A DNA stretch of 64,000 bases from UBA1181 sp963648205 (lineage in GTDB: Bacteria > Bacteroidota > Bacteroidia > Bacteroidales > Paludibacteraceae). The DNA lies in NCBI GenBank assembly GCA_963648205.1, contig CAVJCT010000005.1:1-64000 (forward strand), given 5' to 3'. The translations under genes and the position numbers were made by a program. The notes beneath the pieces were generated by a model. That model saw only the letters and a program-made list of their open reading frames with translations, was not told the origin of the DNA and searched no databases. Of this stretch, positions 7,075 to 16,102 are shown one piece after another (position 1 is the first letter of the stretch; every line of letters starts with the position of its first letter).

Positions 7075-10032
7075 TTATTTCTTCACAAATCTTTCTACTA
7101 TCGTACGCTCGTTATCGTGGATGCGTATCAAATAGATGCCTGCTGAAAGGTTTGCTACATTGATTCCGTTTCTCAACTCGTCACTGCTTGCTTGGTCTGC
7201 CTTGATGGTCGTGCCAATCATATTGAGAATCTCATATTGAACGGCATTCTCGCTTGCAATGTTGACGTAGAGAACGTCGTGGCATGGATTAGGAGCCAAT
7301 GTGAGGGCTTCGTCTGCGGTTGCCTCGTTGACATTCGTACCGTTGCCCTTGATAGCCTTAACTACGGCTCTGTCGCAACCTGAACCTGTCATCACCTGCC
7401 AGTTAGCCAATCCTGGAAATCCTCCGTTTGAGTTGGTTGAACCAGTGAAAGTCAATGGGTTGCCTTGGTTAGCGAACGATGCGTAGTCTGACATGCTCTG
7501 GTAGTATGGGTTAGCGAAACCGCTGGCTTTGATTGTCAATGTGTAGCTTCCTGCTGAAGGAATCTCGATTGGCGTGCTGAAGTTTACAGTGTAGAACTGG
7601 TCGCCACCGCTGACGGTGAACGCGTCTGAGGTGAATGAGCCTGTTGCACTACCTGCCAACTCTGCGGTAACTGTCTGTGAGCCAGTGTTGTATGGGCTTC
7701 CGAGACAGTAGACTGCAATTGAGGTGATCTGACAAGCCTTAGATGCAGTGAAGGCTGCTCCGATGTTACCCCAGTTGACACCCGTGCCAGTGAAACTGGA
7801 CGTTGTAGGACCAACGGTGATGTTCATTTCACCAGCGTCTTTGACATAGAAATAAGTGTCTTGAGTGATCTTCGTCGTGTAAGAAGCACCGGTGTGAACG
7901 GCTGTTCCTCCTTCGGCTTGAGTGTACCACTCGTATTCTCCGTCGCCTACGACTGTCATTGTGATGTTGCCGTCTCTGTCTGATTCAGCGTCGGCAACGG
8001 TTGGAAGTAATGAGGTTACCTCCGTTTCGTAGGTTGTTGTGCCACAGTTGGTTGCGCTCACTTCACATTTGTAAGTACCTGCTTGGTTTACGAAGTAGGT
8101 TGCAGAAGTTGCTTTCTCGACAGCCTTTCCGTCTTTGTACCATTGGTAGGTTACAGGGGTGCTGCTGAATGTGAGGTCGAGGGTGGCAGTTGCAGGAGAG
8201 CAAAGTTGAATCTCCTCTTCCCATTCAACTTCTGGCAATTTCGCACTGACGGTTACAGAGGCTGAGGTTGTCCATTCGCCTGCTGAGTCGATTTCGCAAG
8301 TGTATTCGCCTGCTGATGTGGCAGTGTAGGTGGTTGCACTGGTTGAAGAGGTCAACAATGTGCCGTCTTTATACCATTTGAAAGTTCTTTGTCCGCCTGT
8401 AGCCACTTTAGAATCTAAGACAACAGAGTTGACACCGCAGATAGAAACCTCGCCGTCGAATGAAGGTGTTGGGTGACCAAACTTGTTGGTGTTCACAGGG
8501 TTGAGCATCGAGTTGATGTAACCTAATGCACCTACGAGACCAGCGTTGTAGTCGATACCACCTTCTGAGTAGGTGTATGATTTTTCAACATCTTCGTATG
8601 CGCCATCGTTGAGAGATCCTCCTACCAAATAGCCGAGTTGCACATATTTGTAGTCCTTGGTGATAGTAGGCAAGCTGCCCTCGTCGTTGTTATCTGAGCG
8701 GTAGAAGTTACGGTGGTGAGGGTAGAGTGGGTGATTGTCTCCGAATCCGACGACGTATGAGAATTTTTTGGAATTGTCACCTAAAATGTAGTCGATGGTC
8801 TTTAATGCGTAAGGGTTGATGGTCGTTTCGCCCATGAGTTTGCTATACAAAGCGACCACAAATGCTTGATTTGCAGGGAATCTCAACACACCCCAACTGT
8901 CATTATTATGGTTCATGATATAGCCAGATGTTGGTTTATACATGTTGACGAAGAACTGCAATGCTGTCTTTCCGTATGTGCTGTATGAAGTTGCATCGCC
9001 TAATGAAGCCATCAAGTAGCAACCCAAGTCTTCCGTATTGTTGTAGCAGAGGCTGAAGTTGTGGTTGTAGCCAGACTCTTGCGTCATCCAAGAAGAAGCT
9101 GCATTTTCAGCAGCGGTTAGGTATTGTTTCTCACCTGTTGCGCGATACATTTCTGCGTAGAAGATAGTCTCGTCGGTGATGTATTTAGACTTGTCTCCAT
9201 AGAAAGAACTAGCACCACTGTTGCCTTTTGTTGTTTTGGTTACGAAGTTGTAGCAAACCTTAGCCTTCTCCAAACACTTAGCAGCGTAGGCAGGGTCGAA
9301 TTTAGCGTAGGCTTTAGACATGGCAGCCAAAGCGGCACCGGCTAAAGAAGCCATTGAGGTTACCTGTCCTGTTGCTTTGCTGATACTACGGCTTCCGCCT
9401 GCTTCTCCACCATTATCGACACTCAAAGTTGATTTGGTTGGAGATGTACACCAGATTTTGTGGTCTGCGTCTCCATTGCCTTTCTGGTAGTAGAATGTGT
9501 TTTCGTCGCGAACGGCTTTCAAAATGAAATCAGTTGCATATTTAGCCTCATCCAAGATGTCTGGGATTCCGTTTGGAACACCTTTTTTACCCTCATAGGT
9601 ATAGTCGCCCGACTCGATATATCCGTGGTAGTCAGTTGAGTAGAGGTCGTCATATCCAGCAGGGAACTCCGTGTAAGCCAACACGAGCATGTAGGCAGAG
9701 TAGAAGAAAGTCTGACCGAAAGTGGCGAAGTCTCCACAGTCATACCAACCTCCTGTCAGGTCGTAATCGCCGTCGGCATCCTTGATGTAAGACTTACCTT
9801 TGACGAAAGCGGAGAGGTTGCTCTTGAGGTCGTTAGCCACGTTGGTTGGTTCATAATCGGCGATGAGCCAGTTCGGACCATCACCCGAGCGTTGTGCGCC
9901 GTAGAAACGTGTCGTTATCCACACGGCTTTTTTGTACTGGTCGTTCGTGAAAGCCGGACTTTGGGCGTTGACACCCATTGCTGTGGCGGCAGTCAGAGCT
10001 ACGGACAAGAAAATTTGTTTGATGTGTTTCAT
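7075..10032 (-). CDS. Secreted glycoside hydrolase family 9 (endoglucanase-type) with Ig-like modules and T9SS sorting domain
   Basis: A 985-residue secreted enzyme. Residues 1-23 are a signal peptide ending VNA-QS. The GH9 (alpha/alpha)6 catalytic domain spans about 30-510: the YDCGD motif (Asp98, Asp101) carries the catalytic base region, PHHR is at about 438-441, and the terminal block has Asp481 and Glu490, the likely acid. Two or three Ig-like modules follow (about 520-760), then a beta-rich domain (about 770-890). Last comes a T9SS type A sorting domain (about 905-985) with LAPNPCHDVLYV and a final RFVKK. It should cut beta-1,4-glucan such as cellulose or mixed-linkage glucan at the cell surface. 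The catalytic module is N-terminal and there is no obvious carbohydrate-binding module of known type. It is transcribed alone. Confidence 0.93.
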   Translation of the reverse strand: MKHIKQIFLSVALTAATAMGVNAQSPAFTNDQYKKAVWITTRFYGAQRSGDGPNWLIADYEPTNVANDLKSNLSAFVKGKSYIKDADGDYDLTGGWYDCGDFATFGQTFFYSAYMLVLAYTEFPAGYDDLYSTDYHGYIESGDYTYEGKKGVPNGIPDILDEAKYATDFILKAVRDENTFYYQKGNGDADHKIWCTSPTKSTLSVDNGGEAGGSRSISKATGQVTSMASLAGAALAAMSKAYAKFDPAYAAKCLEKAKVCYNFVTKTTKGNSGASSFYGDKSKYITDETIFYAEMYRATGEKQYLTAAENAASSWMTQESGYNHNFSLCYNNTEDLGCYLMASLGDATSYSTYGKTALQFFVNMYKPTSGYIMNHNNDSWGVLRFPANQAFVVALYSKLMGETTINPYALKTIDYILGDNSKKFSYVVGFGDNHPLYPHHRNFYRSDNNDEGSLPTITKDYKYVQLGYLVGGSLNDGAYEDVEKSYTYSEGGIDYNAGLVGALGYINSMLNPVNTNKFGHPTPSFDGEVSICGVNSVVLDSKVATGGQRTFKWYKDGTLLTSSTSATTYTATSAGEYTCEIDSAGEWTTSASVTVSAKLPEVEWEEEIQLCSPATATLDLTFSSTPVTYQWYKDGKAVEKATSATYFVNQAGTYKCEVSATNCGTTTYETEVTSLLPTVADAESDRDGNITMTVVGDGEYEWYTQAEGGTAVHTGASYTTKITQDTYFYVKDAGEMNITVGPTTSSFTGTGVNWGNIGAAFTASKACQITSIAVYCLGSPYNTGSQTVTAELAGSATGSFTSDAFTVSGGDQFYTVNFSTPIEIPSAGSYTLTIKASGFANPYYQSMSDYASFANQGNPLTFTGSTNSNGGFPGLANWQVMTGSGCDRAVVKAIKGNGTNVNEATADEALTLAPNPCHDVLYVNIASENAVQYEILNMIGTTIKADQASSDELRNGINVANLSAGIYLIRIHDNERTIVERFVKK

Positions 10033-10120
10033 AGGTTACCTATTATATTTGTACTCAGGTTATTTCTTTTTAAAAACGCATTACACAAAATTGAATTTGA
10101 GTAAGCAGACGAGAACACAA

Positions 10121-10152
10121 AAAATGCGAGGGGTAGAATCAGCCCCTCGCAA
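10121..10152 (-). terminator. Hairpin terminator after rpiB
   Basis: GCGAGGGG (10126-10133) pairs with CCCCTCGC (10143-10150); on the minus strand the stem is followed by a T run. It ends the parE-rpiB unit before the GH9 gene. Confidence 0.85.
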
Positions 10153-10179
10153 ATTTATGTAACTATTTGATATAACCTA

Positions 10180-10629
10180 TTATTTAACAGGAATTTTTTC
10201 AATTCTGCGTTGATGTCTGCCTCCTTCGAAGTCGGTTGTGAGGAAAGCCTCAACGATTTCCAACGCTTTTTCTTTTGAGATGAAGCGTGCTGGAATGCCT
10301 ACGATGTTGGCGTTGTTGTGTTGGCGACCTAACTTAGCGATTTCGACTTCCCAAGAGAGGGCTGCGCGAATGCCTTGGTGTTTGTTGCAGGTGATGCAGA
10401 TACCGTTTCCAGTTCCGCAGATGGCGATACCGAGGTCGCATTCACCGTTTTCAACCGCAGTGGCGAGTGGGTGAGCAAAGTCGGGATAGTCGCAGCTGTC
10501 GGTGGTGTCAGTTCCGAAATTGACGATTTTCTTTACTTTGTTAGACAAGTTGTCGATGATGAAGTTTTTCACTTCTACTCCGGCATGGTCATTAGCGATG
10601 CCGATAGTCAATTCGTTTAGGGCTTTCAT
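10180..10629 (-). CDS. rpiB: Ribose-5-phosphate isomerase B
   Basis: A 149-residue RpiB/LacAB-family isomerase that interconverts ribose-5-phosphate and ribulose-5-phosphate in the pentose phosphate pathway. Typical features are IANDHAGVEVKNFI at the N-terminus (about 11-24) and the active-site segment GIAICGTGNGICITCNK (about 66-82) with the catalytic Cys. The following NKHQGIRAALSWEVE and LGRQHNNANIVGIPARFI blocks are also standard. Its start is 36 bp after the parE stop, so the two are probably cotranscribed. Length is normal. Confidence 0.95.
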   Translation of the reverse strand: MKALNELTIGIANDHAGVEVKNFIIDNLSNKVKKIVNFGTDTTDSCDYPDFAHPLATAVENGECDLGIAICGTGNGICITCNKHQGIRAALSWEVEIAKLGRQHNNANIVGIPARFISKEKALEIVEAFLTTDFEGGRHQRRIEKIPVK

Positions 10630-10665
10630 ATTATATAATGAAGGGTTGGTTGTTAGTTTCTGTCG

Positions 10666-12558
10666 TTAATCTTTAGGCACGTCTTCCTCGATGACAAGGT
10701 TGTCGATGATGAAGTCGCGTCGTTGAGGGGTGTTCTTGCCACGGTAGAACTCCAGAAGGTCGTTGAAGGCATCGCCTTTGCGTAAGACTACCTGGTCAAG
10801 ACGAATATCTTCTCCGATGAAATATTTGAACTCGTGGTCGCTGATCTCTCCCAAACCTTTGAATCGGGTGATCTCGGCTTTCGGTCCGATTGTTTTCAAA
10901 GCATTGACACGTTCCTCGTCGGTGTAGCAGTAGAAGGTCTGCTTCTTGTCGCGCACACGGAAAAGTGGTGTCTGCAAGATGTAGACATGACCTTGGCGAA
11001 CGAGGTCGGGGAAGAATTGCAGGAAGAAGGTGAGCAGCAAGAGGCGGATGTGCATTCCGTCATCATCGGCATCGGTTGCAATGATCACCTTATTATATCT
11101 CAGTCCTTCCATTCCCTCCTCAATGTTGAGGGCTGCCTGAAGAAGGTTGTACTCTTCGTTCTTGTAGACGATTTCGCGAGAAGAACCCCAACTGTTCGGA
11201 GTCTTTCCACGCAGACTGAAGACTGCCTGGTAGGAGACGTCGCGACATTTGGTGATGGATCCGCTCGCAGACAATCCCTCGGTGATGAAGATGGAGGATT
11301 TGTCTTGCTTGTCGCCTTTCACGTCGTTATAGTGGATACGGCAGTCGCGGAGTTTCTTGTTGCAGAGGTTGACTTTCTTGGCACGTTCGCGAGCCGCTTT
11401 CGTAACGCCTGCGATGGCTTTCCTCTCTTTTTCTGCCTCCAAAATCTTTTGAAGCAACGTCTCCACGGTGATAGGGTTCTTGTGGAGGTAGTTGTCCAAT
11501 TCCGTCTTGACAAAGTCGTTGACGAACTTGTTGACAGAGAGTGTGCCGGCTTGATCGACATCCTTCGAACCCAATTTTGTCTTCGTCTGACTCTCGAATA
11601 CAGGCTCCTCGACGTTGATGGCGATGGCTGCAACGATTCCTTGGCGGATATCTGCCAAGTCCATATTCTTATTGTAGAACTCTTTGATGGTCTTGCCGAG
11701 TGCCTCGCGGAAGGCGGACTGGTGCGTACCACCTTGGGTGGTGTGCTGACCGTTGACGAACGAGAAGTAGGTCTCACCATACTGTTGGCAGTGGGTGAAG
11801 GCAATCTCGATGTCGTCGCCCCTCAAGTGAATGATAGGGTAGAGAGGGTCGAGGATGACCGACTCGGTGAGCAGGTCGAGCAGACCATTTTTAGAATATA
11901 TTTTCTTTCCGTTGAAGAAGAGTGTGAGACCCGTGTTGAGGTATGCGTAGTTGCGCAGCATCGTCTCGATAAACTCTTCACGATATTTGTAGTTGACGAA
12001 GAGTTTGTATTGAGGGTCGTCGTCGGGGCGGAAGGATACGAGTGTACCGTTTGGTTGGTCGGTGTCGATGATGCCCGAGTCGCTGATGAGTTGACCACGA
12101 GAGAACTCTGCGATGCGTGTCTTGCCGTCGCGGAAACTCTGCACACGAAACTCAGACGAGAGTGCGTTGACTGCCTTCGTACCCACACCGTTCAGTCCGA
12201 CAGATTTCTTGAACACTTTGCTGTCGTATTTACCACCTGTGTTCATCATCGAAACGGCGTCGATCATCTTACCTTGCGGAATACCACGACCGTAGTCGCG
12301 AACGGTAACAACGCCATCCTGCAAAGTGATGTCGATTTGCTTGCCCGCTTTCATACGGAACTCGTCGATACTGTTGTCGAGTACCTCTTTCAACAAAACG
12401 TAGATACCGTCGTCGGCGTGAGAGCCATCGCCCAACTTACCGATGTACATACCCGGACGAAGACGCACATGCTCTAACCCCTCGAGGTGTCGGATGCTGT
12501 CATCGTCGTAATTGCCAACTTGTGAATTTTCTATGTTAAAGTCTAACTCTTCTGCCAT
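10666..12558 (-). CDS. parE: DNA topoisomerase IV subunit B
   Basis: A 630-residue type IIA topoisomerase ATPase subunit that, with ParC, decatenates daughter chromosomes. The GHKL ATPase domain (about 25-230) has LKEVLDNSIDE with the catalytic Glu, DYGRGIP and GLNGVGTKAVNALS. The transducer domain follows, and the TOPRIM region has FITEGLSASG and ATDADDDGMHI (about 430-520), then a C-terminal DHEFKYFIGED segment. Length and the single TOPRIM fit the shorter Bacteroidetes ParE rather than GyrB with inserts. parC is not in the window. A -7 box is at 12586-12593. Confidence 0.92.
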   Translation of the reverse strand: MAEELDFNIENSQVGNYDDDSIRHLEGLEHVRLRPGMYIGKLGDGSHADDGIYVLLKEVLDNSIDEFRMKAGKQIDITLQDGVVTVRDYGRGIPQGKMIDAVSMMNTGGKYDSKVFKKSVGLNGVGTKAVNALSSEFRVQSFRDGKTRIAEFSRGQLISDSGIIDTDQPNGTLVSFRPDDDPQYKLFVNYKYREEFIETMLRNYAYLNTGLTLFFNGKKIYSKNGLLDLLTESVILDPLYPIIHLRGDDIEIAFTHCQQYGETYFSFVNGQHTTQGGTHQSAFREALGKTIKEFYNKNMDLADIRQGIVAAIAINVEEPVFESQTKTKLGSKDVDQAGTLSVNKFVNDFVKTELDNYLHKNPITVETLLQKILEAEKERKAIAGVTKAARERAKKVNLCNKKLRDCRIHYNDVKGDKQDKSSIFITEGLSASGSITKCRDVSYQAVFSLRGKTPNSWGSSREIVYKNEEYNLLQAALNIEEGMEGLRYNKVIIATDADDDGMHIRLLLLTFFLQFFPDLVRQGHVYILQTPLFRVRDKKQTFYCYTDEERVNALKTIGPKAEITRFKGLGEISDHEFKYFIGEDIRLDQVVLRKGDAFNDLLEFYRGKNTPQRRDFIIDNLVIEEDVPKD

Positions 12559-12585
12559 AAAAAGGAAAATATCTTAAGATAAATG

Positions 12586-12593
12586 CAAAGGTA
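12586..12593 (-). promoter_or_regulatory. Likely -7 box of parE-rpiB
   Basis: On the minus strand this reads TACCTTTG, a full match to TAnnTTTG, 28 bp ahead of the parE start. A clear -33 element is not obvious. Confidence 0.5.
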
Positions 12594-12622
12594 CAAAAAA
12601 ATGGGGAAAGGGAGAAAGCATA

Positions 12623-12639
12623 GCCATTGAGTTAAATGG
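12623..12639. repeat. Short palindrome at the stop of the ATPase gene
   Basis: The 17-nt sequence GCCATTGAGTTAAATGG overlaps the stop codon of the ATPase gene. It matches the reverse complement of the promoter palindrome core at 14004-14020 at 14 of 17 positions. It is weak alone but fits the island-wide pattern of paired repeats. Confidence 0.35.
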
Positions 12640-13921
12640 AAAGACTTTTGTCTGCGTTTATTATCCATTTCCAAACTGGAATGACTTCGATTGTGCCGAA
12701 AGAGTCTGTGATGTTTTCTTCTTCGTCGTATGTTAAAATTAAGCGTTTACGGCAGGGGAGTCTATTGGGAAGTTTTGTGAGCGCTTCGATTTCGCGCTTG
12801 CGAGTCTCCTCTTCTCGTAAAGTGTAACTGACCTGAATGGCCAATTCTTGTTCTGGCACATAAAAATCCACTTCGTAATTATCCTGATAGAAGAATACTC
12901 GTTCGTTGTCGATGTCATGCCCATAAAGACGGAACAATTGAAGGGCAACGAGATTTTCCAAGAGCATAGTGTCCTTGTCGATGAGGAACAAACCGAGTAT
13001 GCCAGTGTCTATAAAGTAGTACTTGCAGTTGCTCTCTTTGTCGGCTAAGGTGGAAGCGTAGTTTCTCAGTCGCAGTAGTAACCAAGCGTCTTCGCAATAG
13101 TCTATGTATTTGATAGTTGTGGCAAGACTGAGTTTCCCACCAACGCTTGAAAGCAGGTTGTTGACTCGGTTGTAGGAGATTGATCGGCACACGCTTTCTG
13201 CCATCTTTCTGACCAACACTCGAATTCCCGACACGTTGGTAATTTTGTTGCGAGACATAATGTCGCCCATGTAGATCTTTTGGAAAACACTACTCAGATA
13301 ATTACGTTTGGCAGGCAGTAAGGCAGCTGCGGGAAGACCTCCGTAGTGCAGGTATTCATCAAAGCAGTGAATGACGTTCGCCCGACCTTCAGTGCTGAGA
13401 AGAGTGAGTTCGTCGGTCGAAATATGGTGGACGGCAAGATATTCGCAGAAACTGTAGGGGTAGACTTCGGCTGTAAGGAAACGTCCGCCTAAGGTGGTGT
13501 TTATCTCGCCAGAGAGCATTTTGGCATTTGAGCCAGTTATGAAGATGGTGTGTTGAGTGTCTGCCATCCGTCGGGCAAACTTGTGCCATCCCTCGATGTT
13601 TTGAATTTCATCGAGAAAGAGCATTGGGCGTTTGCCGTACATTTCCTGATGACATTCCAACAGGCGATTGAAGTCTTCCGTTGAGAAATTTTCGAGTCGC
13701 TCGTCTTCAAAACTTAAATACAACATTTCGTTCCACTTATGCCCCTTTGCCAGTAGTTGCTGAATGTGGTGATAGAGCATAAATGACTTTCCAGCCCGTC
13801 TGACACCCACCAACACACGGCAGGGAAAATCGTCGAGTTGGATGTTGCGAGGTTCAACCACATATCGCTCTACTTCCGTTTGATTGTCGCGAAGTAGCTG
13901 TTTTAAGATTTGCTTATCCAT
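12632..13921 (-). CDS. AAA ATPase of the DUF4143 family
   Basis: A 429-residue P-loop ATPase. Walker A is GVRRAGKS (about 39-46), Walker B is MLFLDEIQNI (about 99-108), with a sensor-like FITGSNAKMLSGE after it. The central part is wHTH-like and the C-terminal DUF4143 region ends in an EVDFYV...AIQVSY pattern that resembles a worn PD-(D/E)XK nuclease core. Family members are abundant in Bacteroidetes; biological function is not established. It faces away from the neighbouring plus-strand gene and has a near-perfect palindrome upstream (13988-14020). It belongs to the first accessory island, just past the core gene parE. Confidence 0.85.
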   Translation of the reverse strand: MDKQILKQLLRDNQTEVERYVVEPRNIQLDDFPCRVLVGVRRAGKSFMLYHHIQQLLAKGHKWNEMLYLSFEDERLENFSTEDFNRLLECHQEMYGKRPMLFLDEIQNIEGWHKFARRMADTQHTIFITGSNAKMLSGEINTTLGGRFLTAEVYPYSFCEYLAVHHISTDELTLLSTEGRANVIHCFDEYLHYGGLPAAALLPAKRNYLSSVFQKIYMGDIMSRNKITNVSGIRVLVRKMAESVCRSISYNRVNNLLSSVGGKLSLATTIKYIDYCEDAWLLLRLRNYASTLADKESNCKYYFIDTGILGLFLIDKDTMLLENLVALQLFRLYGHDIDNERVFFYQDNYEVDFYVPEQELAIQVSYTLREEETRKREIEALTKLPNRLPCRKRLILTYDEEENITDSFGTIEVIPVWKWIINADKSLSI

Positions 13922-13949
13922 TTGCCATCAATCTTATTAAAATCCACCG

Positions 13950-14020
13950 CAAGAATACAAATTGTTTAATAGACTTACAAAGAAATCGCCAATTTTATTT
14001 AATCCATTAAACAAAATGGC
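13950..14020 (-). promoter_or_regulatory. Promoter and operator-like palindrome of the ATPase gene
   Basis: A weak -7 box (TATTCTTG on the minus strand, 13950-13957) is followed upstream by ATTGTTTAAT (13961-13970). Beyond it is a palindrome whose arms are GCCAATTTTATTTAAT (13988-14003) and ATTAAACAAAATGGC (14006-14020), with one mismatch and one indel. The site is suited to a dimeric DNA-binding protein and lies about 70-100 bp ahead of the gene. Confidence 0.55.
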
Positions 14021-14129
14021 AATTATAAGTGAAAAACCAGGAATTTGAAGACGGATTTTTTCGGAAGGGAAGAAGAAAGGGATGGAGTCTAACCGAAACG
14101 TTTTATTTTTGCGAGGTAAAATTGGAAAG

Positions 14130-14405
14130 ATGATGAATATAATAGTCCTTTACCTCCTCATTATCAACGTAATAACCTTTATTGTCTACGGTATTGACAA
14201 ATACAAGGCGAAGCAAGGAAAATGGCGCATTCCCGAGTCCACGTTGCTCTTGCTTGCAGCCCTTGGTGGCAGCATCGGTGCGTTGTTGGGCATGAAAGTG
14301 TGGCATCATAAGACGATGCACAAGAATTTTCAGTATGGAGTTCCGGCGATACTGATGGTGCAGGTGGCAGTTGTGGGGTGGATAATTTTCAGAGGGGGAG
14401 TTTGA
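14130..14405 (+). CDS. DUF1294 small membrane protein
   Basis: A 91-residue protein with two or three hydrophobic helices and the DUF1294 signature: FIVYGIDKYKAKQGKWRIPE, a glycine-rich LAALGGSIGALLGM, and HHKTMHKNFQYG. I place the start at the double Met at 14130, since the 16 upstream in-frame codons lack family similarity. The function of DUF1294 is unknown; it is widespread and usually a stand-alone inner membrane protein. It sits between accessory genes with no operon partner. Confidence 0.8.
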   Translation: MMNIIVLYLLIINVITFIVYGIDKYKAKQGKWRIPESTLLLLAALGGSIGALLGMKVWHHKTMHKNFQYGVPAILMVQVAVVGWIIFRGGV

Positions 14406-14463
14406 AGTTCCGACAAATATCTGCATATTTGCAATGTTGAACTTTTTCGTTAAAACCAGACGA

Positions 14464-14489
14464 GCAAAAGCAAGTTTACTTGGCTTTGC
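14464..14489. promoter_or_regulatory. Palindrome ahead of the antitoxin-like gene
   Basis: The arms GCAAAAGCAAG (14464-14474) and CTTGGCTTTGC (14479-14489) form an inverted repeat with two mismatches around a perfect CAAGT/ACTTG core. It lies 48 bp before the antitoxin-like start and fits a toxin-antitoxin autoregulatory operator. Confidence 0.45.
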
Positions 14490-14536
14490 AGTGGTGAGAA
14501 AAGGTATATGTAAACAACATTTAAATTGGAAGTGTT

Positions 14537-14842
14537 ATGGAAAGAACCGTTTTTAATCCTGCCCAAATGAAGATACTTCGTATGATGTCTTTTATAAATA
14601 CTCCCAAGGAGTTGGAGAGTTTGGAGAATGTCATTTCCCAATATTTCGCAAAAAAGGTCGATGTGGACATTGACGCATTGTGTGAAAGTGGAGACATTAC
14701 GCTTGATACTATAGAGGAGTGGGGTAAGGAGCATTTACGAACTAGAAATTTTGACACAAAAGACAAGTGCGGAGATTGCCTCCAATGTTGTTTCGGTAAT
14801 TCTCAGCAGAACAAACGTGGAGTTTGTAACGCCATACTATAA
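14537..14842 (+). CDS. Antitoxin-like protein of a PIN toxin pair, with aberrant tail
   Basis: Residues 1 to about 68 (MERTVFNPAQMKILRMMSF to EEWGKEHLRT) look like the small antitoxins that precede PIN-domain toxins in Bacteroidetes, which normally end just after a similar HLRTP-type segment. From there the frame runs on for about 33 Cys-rich residues that make no sense as protein and are the toxin remnant read out of frame. So the antitoxin is nearly complete but fused by a deletion to the decayed toxin gene downstream. A palindromic operator candidate lies upstream. Assignment rests on pattern recognition of the pair. Confidence 0.6.
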   Translation: MERTVFNPAQMKILRMMSFINTPKELESLENVISQYFAKKVDVDIDALCESGDITLDTIEEWGKEHLRTRNFDTKDKCGDCLQCCFGNSQQNKRGVCNAIL

Positions 14843-15019
14843 CTTATACAGGCGGATGAGGATGATAACAAGTTTGTGGATTGTGCTTTTACGGCAGGCG
14901 CAAGTTGTATAGTGAGTAATGACGCTCACTTTAGAATTTTAAAAGAAATAGATTTTCCTAAAATCGTAGTCTTGGGAATTAAGGAGTTTGTTGATTTGCT
15001 GATGAGCGAAAGTTCGTGA
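14739..15019 (+). pseudogene. PIN-domain toxin remnant, truncated and frameshifted
   Basis: A first frame (14739 to about 14838) reads LEILTQKTSAEIASNVVSVI and then SRTNVEFVTPYYN. A second frame (14843-15019) continues IQADEDDNKFVDCAFTAGA, then IVSNDAHFRIL and VVLGIKEFVDLL. Together these give the C-terminal two-thirds of a PIN-family RNase toxin, including the DDNKFVDCA and SNDAHF acidic motifs. The N-terminal part with the first catalytic Asp is deleted, and a one-base shift near 14838-14845 breaks the rest. The gene cannot make active toxin. Confidence 0.75.
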
Positions 15020-15033
15020 TTTTTTCTGCCCTC

Positions 15034-16086
15034 CTACCTCCTCGTATAAAAACACCCTTTCGACTTCCCATACTTCTCAATGTAACCCTCTTTAAGGAGT
15101 GAAGCCAAAGTGCGTTCGATGGTAGCAATACTGATGTCTGGGCATTGTTGGGCGATGTCTGACTTGGTTATTTTGCCTAATTTTTGGTCGAAAATGGCTT
15201 TGATGCGTTCGGCTTTGGTGAGTTTGCCACTGAAAACATTGTCGACACGATTCTCAAACTCGGTATATGTTTTTAGAAGGATTCCTAACGAGTATTTCAC
15301 GAATGGAAGATAGTCGTTTCCAGATTCGTGCCAGTTGGTGGAACTCTCCTTCAACGCTTCATAGTAGGTGACTTTGCTTTTCTCAATCATCATTTCGATG
15401 GAGATATATTTGCCGACAGTGTAACCGTTTCGGTAGAGAAGAAGTAGTGTCAGCAAACGGCTCATTCGTCCGTTCCCATCGTTGAAAGAGTGGATGCAGA
15501 GAAAGTCCAAAATAAACATAAAAATCAATAGAAGAGGGTCTATTGTGTTGGCTTCCAATGCTTTCAAAAATTCAGAGCATAGAGTCTCTACTGCATCATG
15601 CGTTTGGTAAGCTGGTGTTGGTATGAAGCGAGCCTTGGACGTGCCGTCTTGGGCGGTTTCAGCGATGACATTGTCTGTGTTTTTGAATTGTCCACCTACG
15701 TTGTTGGACGAGAAACTGTAAAGGTCTCTGTGGAGTTGAAGAATGACGTTAGGGCGAGGAGTGATGTATTCGTAACTTTCGTGGATGGTGGCGAGTACGT
15801 CTCGGTAGCCTGCGATTTCCTCTTCAGAACGGTTGTGGGGTTCCGTTTTGTCTTGCACGATGGCTTGAAGCCGTTCGTCGGAAGTCCAAATGCCTTCGAT
15901 TTTGTTGGATGCCTTGGTCGACTGGATCATTGCCAAATCCAGAAGAGAGGCAAGAACGGCTGGCTTTGCGGTAATGTAAAGGTCTTGTTTTCCCTTCACC
16001 TCATGGATTTTCGTGAGCATACCAACCACCTCTGGTGTCAGCAGTTTCTTTGGTGTCTCTATGTAGTCGAATTGATGCATGCTCAC
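15034..16086 (-). CDS. Fic-family protein with class II-type inhibitory motif and C-terminal wHTH
   Basis: A 350-residue Fic protein; family members transfer AMP or another phosphate-containing group to proteins. The Fic motif is IHSFNDGNGRMSR (about 198-210), with Ser replacing the usual Pro after His but the catalytic His and DGNGR intact. The N-terminal inhibitory helix motif SNKIEG is at about 60-65, so activity is likely self-restrained. The C-terminal 60 residues form a winged-helix segment (KITKSDIAQQCPDISIATIERTLASLLKEG) that could bind DNA. Its promoter holds four copies of one 14-bp unit (16114-16192). It is in the first accessory island; targets are unknown. Confidence 0.9.
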   Translation of the reverse strand: MSMHQFDYIETPKKLLTPEVVGMLTKIHEVKGKQDLYITAKPAVLASLLDLAMIQSTKASNKIEGIWTSDERLQAIVQDKTEPHNRSEEEIAGYRDVLATIHESYEYITPRPNVILQLHRDLYSFSSNNVGGQFKNTDNVIAETAQDGTSKARFIPTPAYQTHDAVETLCSEFLKALEANTIDPLLLIFMFILDFLCIHSFNDGNGRMSRLLTLLLLYRNGYTVGKYISIEMMIEKSKVTYYEALKESSTNWHESGNDYLPFVKYSLGILLKTYTEFENRVDNVFSGKLTKAERIKAIFDQKLGKITKSDIAQQCPDISIATIERTLASLLKEGYIEKYGKSKGCFYTRR

Positions 16087-16102
16087 TGATGTATTTCAGA
16101 GG

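Noticed and set aside
10834..12477. A long open frame (547 codons) on the plus strand opposite parE
   Set aside because: It is a mirror of the parE codon pattern: its product is Val/Asp/Leu-rich without domains, and parE on the other strand is unambiguous.
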